A DNA stretch of 64,000 bases. It comes from DASXMT01 sp963781305 (GTDB taxonomy: Bacteria > Actinomycetota > Acidimicrobiia > Acidimicrobiales > RAAP-2). The translations under genes were made by a program, and so were the position numbers. Below, piece by piece: positions 61,228-64,000 of the stretch (position 1 is its first letter; the number at the start of each line of letters is the position of its first letter). Where the stretch lies: assembly GCA_963781305.1 (NCBI GenBank), contig CAWAFL010000014.1, forward strand, positions 62,001 through 126,000. Reading direction: 5' to 3'. The notes beneath the pieces are model-generated. The model did no database searches. It was not told the origin of the DNA and saw only the letters and a list, made by a program, of their open reading frames with translations.

Positions 61228-61276
61228 ATCATCCGGTCGTGAGGTGCGCAACGAGCCCTTCGACCGCCTGAGCGTC

Positions 61277-61296
61277 GCTCAGCTCAGCTCAGCTCA
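61277..61296. repeat. TGAGC pentamer repeat spanning a stop codon
   Basis: Four GCTCA units (61277-61296) on the plus strand make TGAGC on the minus strand. The second TGA is the stop of the NIPSNAP gene, and successive TGAs fall in all three frames. The same TGAGCTGAGCTGA sequence follows the P450 stop at 6762. Confidence 0.9.
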
Positions 61297-61642
61297 GCGG
61301 CGAGTAGTCCGTCGGATCGAGGAACACCGACTCGATCGATGTCGTGAGCGTGCCCCCGTTCCGGCGCTCGCTCTCGGCCTTGGCCTGTACCCACGCCGGG
61401 TCGGCGCGGAAGGCGTTCCAGGCCGCTTCTCCCGCGTCCCGGTCGCTGAAAGCCAGGAGGTAGACGAGGGTGTCGGTGGGGATGTCTTGGCCATCCTTCG
61501 GCGTCCAGAACCCGACGACGGCAATGCCGTGCTTATCGAACAACGGCAACGTGTGGTCCCGAAAACGGTCGTGAAGGGCGTCGAGCTTGCCGGGAACGGC
61601 GTGGTAGGTGCGAAGTTCGAAGACACGTGAGGGGGAGGCCAT
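61289..61642 (-). CDS. NIPSNAP-family protein
   Basis: This 117-residue ferredoxin-like protein begins SRVFELRTYHAVPGKLDALHDRFRDHTLPLFDKHG and ends with TTSIESVFLDPTDYSPLS, the NIPSNAP pattern; members are implicated in lipid or vesicle handling. Start follows TAACGT by 6 nt without ribosome site. Confidence 0.93.
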   Translation of the reverse strand: MASPSRVFELRTYHAVPGKLDALHDRFRDHTLPLFDKHGIAVVGFWTPKDGQDIPTDTLVYLLAFSDRDAGEAAWNAFRADPAWVQAKAESERRNGGTLTTSIESVFLDPTDYSPLS

Positions 61643-61648
61643 GGCTGC

Positions 61649-61654
61649 ACGTTA
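61649..61654 (-). promoter_or_regulatory. Leaderless -10 box for the NIPSNAP gene
   Basis: On the minus strand TAACGT ends 6 nt before ATG 61642. Confidence 0.5.
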
Positions 61655-61685
61655 CCGAGTGTTCGCCGTGTGCTCATCCTCCACG

Positions 61686-62342
61686 TCAACGCGCCACCGG
61701 GACGCCGAACATCTCCAGGCAGTCTCGGGACAGACCCTCGATGGCGATGTCGTCCCGTCGCGTCGTGGACCACGCCTCCCGGTCCAGTCGCAGGTTGATC
61801 ATCCCTTCAGGCTTGCCTCGCCTGAGGAACTGCTCCTCGCCGTTGAAGACATAGCCGAGCGACCGAGAGGTGCGCAGCGACGGCTCGTTGTCGAGGAAGG
61901 CGCCGCTCAACGCCTCTCGGGCGCCGAGTCCATCGAAGGCCAGGTGCAAGACGGCGGCCCGCATCTCCCTCCCGATCCCGTGTCCCTGGTGGTCCCGGCC
62001 GAGCCAGGACCCCGTCCGCACCGACCGCAGGGGACCGAAGTCCGTGGCCATGAGCTCTTGGACGCCCACGGGTTGGTCGTCGACGAAGACCGCACAGGGG
62101 AGGTGCCAGTCGCGGGCGCTCCAGTTGGCCCGCGCCCCCCACCAGTACTGCAGTGACTCCCGCTGCCGATACGGAGCCGGCGTGTCCGTCCATGGTTGTG
62201 AGAACGGCATCGTGGCAGGATCGTGGACTCCCCGATCGCTGAGGGCCACGAGCTCGTTCTGCTCGTCCTCGGTGGGAAGGCGAAGCTCGAGGCGCGGGGT
62301 CCGCACACGCAGGTCGAAGAGGGGCCAGTACGGATGGGACAC
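61686..62342 (-). CDS. GNAT-family acetyltransferase
   Basis: This 218-residue protein has TPRLELRLPTEDEQNELVAL at the start of the GNAT fold, acetyl-CoA-binding RDHQGHGIGREMRAAVLHLA and the late FLDNEPSLRTSRSLGYVFNG motif. It resembles RimJ/RimL-like N-acetyltransferases. GTG 62342 fits the first conserved strand; the longer upstream frame is not conserved. Confidence 0.85.
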   Translation of the reverse strand: MSHPYWPLFDLRVRTPRLELRLPTEDEQNELVALSDRGVHDPATMPFSQPWTDTPAPYRQRESLQYWWGARANWSARDWHLPCAVFVDDQPVGVQELMATDFGPLRSVRTGSWLGRDHQGHGIGREMRAAVLHLAFDGLGAREALSGAFLDNEPSLRTSRSLGYVFNGEEQFLRRGKPEGMINLRLDREAWSTTRRDDIAIEGLSRDCLEMFGVPVAR

Positions 62343-62447
62343 GAGTCCAGTCTCGCACCGCGCCGAATCGGCGACGTGGTTTCCAGGATGACCGACCGAG
62401 CCGGACACGGACGAGTACAGAACGTCCACGACGGGTAAGAGTGGCTC

Positions 62448-62915
62448 ATGGACATCGTTCGCAATTCCGATGGCACGCTCGTCGTCCCCGTGGAACCGGA
62501 ACGACAGCACCCCACCGACGATGAGGGACAGTCGCCTGACAGTGGCGCGACCACCCAGGCTGCGACCACCCGACTGCTCCATCCCGGCGAGGGCGGGTAC
62601 GACGAGGCGCTGGCCGAATGGGACCTTCAGCAGAACCCTGACCGCGAGCCGGTCATCTCCACCGCATCCGGTCGGCAGGAAGCCATGGTTCTGGTGCACG
62701 CAGTGGCAACGTCACCCGACCAATCGATAGCCAAGGCGATCAGGGCCGTCAGAGACCCCGAGGCGAGCGGTGAGGCGTTGCGCCATGTCCTGGTCGGGGG
62801 CGTGCACTCGGTCGAGGACTTCGCCGGGGAGATCGCAACCGCAGAAGGAGGCGAGCCGCTGTCGGCCCATGAGGCGACGAAGATCATCGGGGAGATCCTG
62901 GCCGAGCTCGATTGA
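62448..62915 (+). CDS. Hypothetical soluble protein
   Basis: This 155-residue acidic protein has no signal or membrane helix. The middle is disordered-looking (HPTDDEGQSPDSGATTQ), and the C-terminal half is helical (SIAKAIRAVRDPEASGEALRHVL ... SAHEATKIIGEILAEL). No family is recognised. The start ATG 62448 lacks a clear ribosome site. Confidence 0.55.
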   Translation: MDIVRNSDGTLVVPVEPERQHPTDDEGQSPDSGATTQAATTRLLHPGEGGYDEALAEWDLQQNPDREPVISTASGRQEAMVLVHAVATSPDQSIAKAIRAVRDPEASGEALRHVLVGGVHSVEDFAGEIATAEGGEPLSAHEATKIIGEILAELD

Positions 62916-62934
62916 GGAATCACCCGGGCGTCGG

Positions 62935-63173
62935 AACGCTTCAGGGTGCGCCGCCAGCGATGGCCACGCCAACGCCACCAGGACCAGGGATCCGACAACC
63001 TCGCCGCGATCGCCGATACGAGAGCCCAGGCGTGACCCGAGCTCCAATCCGACGAGCGACAGCGTGACACTCACGACACCGATGACGATTGCGGCGACCA
63101 TGACCGAGACCCGGTGGGCGCTCAAGGCGAAGCCGACGACGAGGTGGTCGATCTGACCTCGAAGCTCTGTCAT
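62935..63173 (-). pseudogene. MntP manganese exporter remnant (C-terminal half)
   Basis: The minus strand encodes MTELRGQIDHLVVGFALSAH then VMVAAIVIGVVSVTLSLVGLELGSRLGSRIG, the second three-helix repeat of MntP. The family is about 190 residues with two such repeats; the first is missing because the ABC-F start lies just beyond, and no proper stop closes the end. The residual frame runs on to 62712 over the plus-strand gene at 62448-62915. It is a truncated leftover. Confidence 0.7.
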
Positions 63174-63270
63174 CCACGGAGCGCCGTCGCCGTCCCGGCA
63201 CACGACGGACCCGGTGGGCGAGAGCCGGCTGTGTTGGCACGGGCGCGACGCCCGGTACCCTGGGCGCCTC

Positions 63271-64000
63271 GTGGCCGTACTCGTCGATCTCCAGCAAGTA
63301 GCGGTTCGCCGGGTCGACCGGGTCCTGTTCGAGGATCTGTCCCTCACCGTCTCGGACGGCGATCGCATCGGCGTGGTGGGAACCAACGGTGCGGGCAAGT
63401 CCACCTTGTTGCGGATCGTGGCCGGCGTCGATCCCCCCGAACAGGGTCAGGTTCGGCGAGGTCGCGGGACACGGGTGGGGTTCCTCGACCAGGTTCCCGA
63501 GCTGCCGCCCGGTACCGTGCGCGCCGCGGTCGGAGACGGGTGGGAGGCAGAGGCGGCGCTCGATCGCCTGGGTATGGGTACTTCGGCCGACGCCGATACG
63601 GGAACGCTCTCCGGTGGCCAGTCCAAGCGGGTGGCGCTGGCTCGGGTGCTGGCCCACCCCTCAGAGCTCCTCGTGCTCGACGAGCCCACCAACCATCTCG
63701 ACCTGGGAGCGGTGGCCTGGCTGGAGCAGCGGCTGCTCTCCTTCCGAGGCGGACTGGTCCTGGTCACCCACGATCGTCATCTGCTCGACCGGCTCACCAC
63801 CCGCATGCTCGAGATCGAGTCGGGACACACCTACATGCACGAGGGTGGATACCAGTCATACCTGACCGCCAAAGCCGAGCGCGAAGAGCAGGCGGCCTCG
63901 GCCGAGTCGACCCGACGCAACCTGGCGCGGCGGGAGCTGGCCTGGCTCCGTCGGGGCGCCCAAGCCCGGTCGCGCAAGCCGCAGGCCCGGATCGATGCCG
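63271..64000 (+). CDS. ABC-F family ATPase, N-terminal part (cut by window edge)
   Basis: The first 243 codons of an ABC-F protein (ribosome-associated type) are present. Walker A GTNGAGKST is at 37-45, signature TLSGGQSKRVALAR at 112-125 and Walker B LLVLDEPTNHLD at 133-144, then VTHDRHLLDRL. Only about 40 residues lie between the Q-loop and the signature, a rather compact helical region. A helical Arg/Lys-rich linker (QAASAESTRRNLARRELAW) follows before the edge. GTG 63271 is preceded by TACCCT at 9 nt. Confidence 0.9.
   Translation, partial: MAVLVDLQQVAVRRVDRVLFEDLSLTVSDGDRIGVVGTNGAGKSTLLRIVAGVDPPEQGQVRRGRGTRVGFLDQVPELPPGTVRAAVGDGWEAEAALDRLGMGTSADADTGTLSGGQSKRVALARVLAHPSELLVLDEPTNHLDLGAVAWLEQRLLSFRGGLVLVTHDRHLLDRLTTRMLEIESGHTYMHEGGYQSYLTAKAEREEQAASAESTRRNLARRELAWLRRGAQARSRKPQARIDA

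Overview
The window is GC-rich, densely coded bacterial DNA. It contains no transposase, integrase, phage gene, CRISPR array or recognisable tRNA/rRNA. The gene content points to a high-GC actinobacterium, most plausibly an Acidimicrobiia-like lineage: F420-dependent luciferase-like and deazaflavin oxidoreductases, a mycofactocin-coupled dehydrogenase, UGSC-family proteins, fused isobutyryl-CoA mutase (IcmF), DUF35/thiolase pairs, SpoIIE-type phosphatase and many CoA-ester enzymes. That placement is inference from gene families. An unusual share of genes appears to be leaderless: a TANNNT hexamer sits 6-8 nt before the start codon and there is no Shine-Dalgarno sequence.

Layout. 1-4.9 kb (minus strand): a UGSC pair, an amidohydrolase, two SDRs (one mycofactocin-type) and an NTF2-like protein. 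5-10.3 kb: an F420-type monooxygenase, a gamma-carbonic-anhydrase-like protein, and a translationally coupled cupin dioxygenase and cytochrome P450. 8.6-16.3 kb (plus strand): a two-domain CaiB-type CoA-transferase, an amidohydrolase, an enoyl-CoA hydratase and icmF, with an 18-bp dyad just before icmF. 16.4-20.1 kb: a MarR regulator, a HAD hydrolase, an enoyl-CoA hydratase and an acyl-CoA synthetase. 20.3-23.6 kb: a secreted lipase, a Pro-rich-repeat membrane protein, a stand-alone cyclic-nucleotide-binding protein and a deazaflavin-dependent nitroreductase. 23.6-26.3 kb: a molybdenum island (mogA, moaC, mobA, a frameshifted TOBE remnant of a ModC-like ATPase, a HTH-Mop regulator). 26.3-32.3 kb: a three-GAF SpoIIE phosphatase, small proteins, a degenerate metallo-beta-lactamase-fold protein, a zinc-ribbon microprotein and a pair of MaoC-like hydratases. 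32.5-43.3 kb: acetoacetate-CoA ligase, cyclase, an Ltp2-like thiolase-fold protein plus DUF35, aldo/keto reductase, CoA-transferase and acyl-CoA ligase. 42.4-46.2 kb: an SRPBCC-SDR-SDR-LLM operon divergent from a TetR gene and sharing a perfect 34-bp palindrome with it. 46.3-50.1 kb: a HesB-like protein, soxR, a hydrolase/TetR divergon with a perfect inverted repeat, and an acyl-CoA dehydrogenase broken by a one-base frameshift. 50.4-53.8 kb: a novel-looking DoxX-like/Met-rich/WHxH fusion followed by a beta-propeller lipoprotein. 53.8-64 kb: an ArsR-SRPBCC fusion with a leaderless promoter, glyoxalase, SRPBCC, hydrolases, an ECF sigma/YCII pair, a DHA2 transporter, small proteins, an MntP remnant and the start of an ABC-F ATPase cut by the window edge.

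Taken together, most of the window encodes oxidation of a hydrophobic or branched substrate through CoA thioesters: activation (AMP ligases, CoA-transferases), oxidation (acyl-CoA dehydrogenase, P450, F420 enzymes, SDRs), hydration (crotonases, MaoC pair), carbon-carbon cleavage (thiolase-fold/DUF35) and isobutyryl/butyryl isomerisation (IcmF). The substrate cannot be read from the sequence. A second theme is structural. Short tandem duplications of about 5-32 bp recur at gene starts and stops throughout the window, in several cases copying the terminal codons and stop codon.
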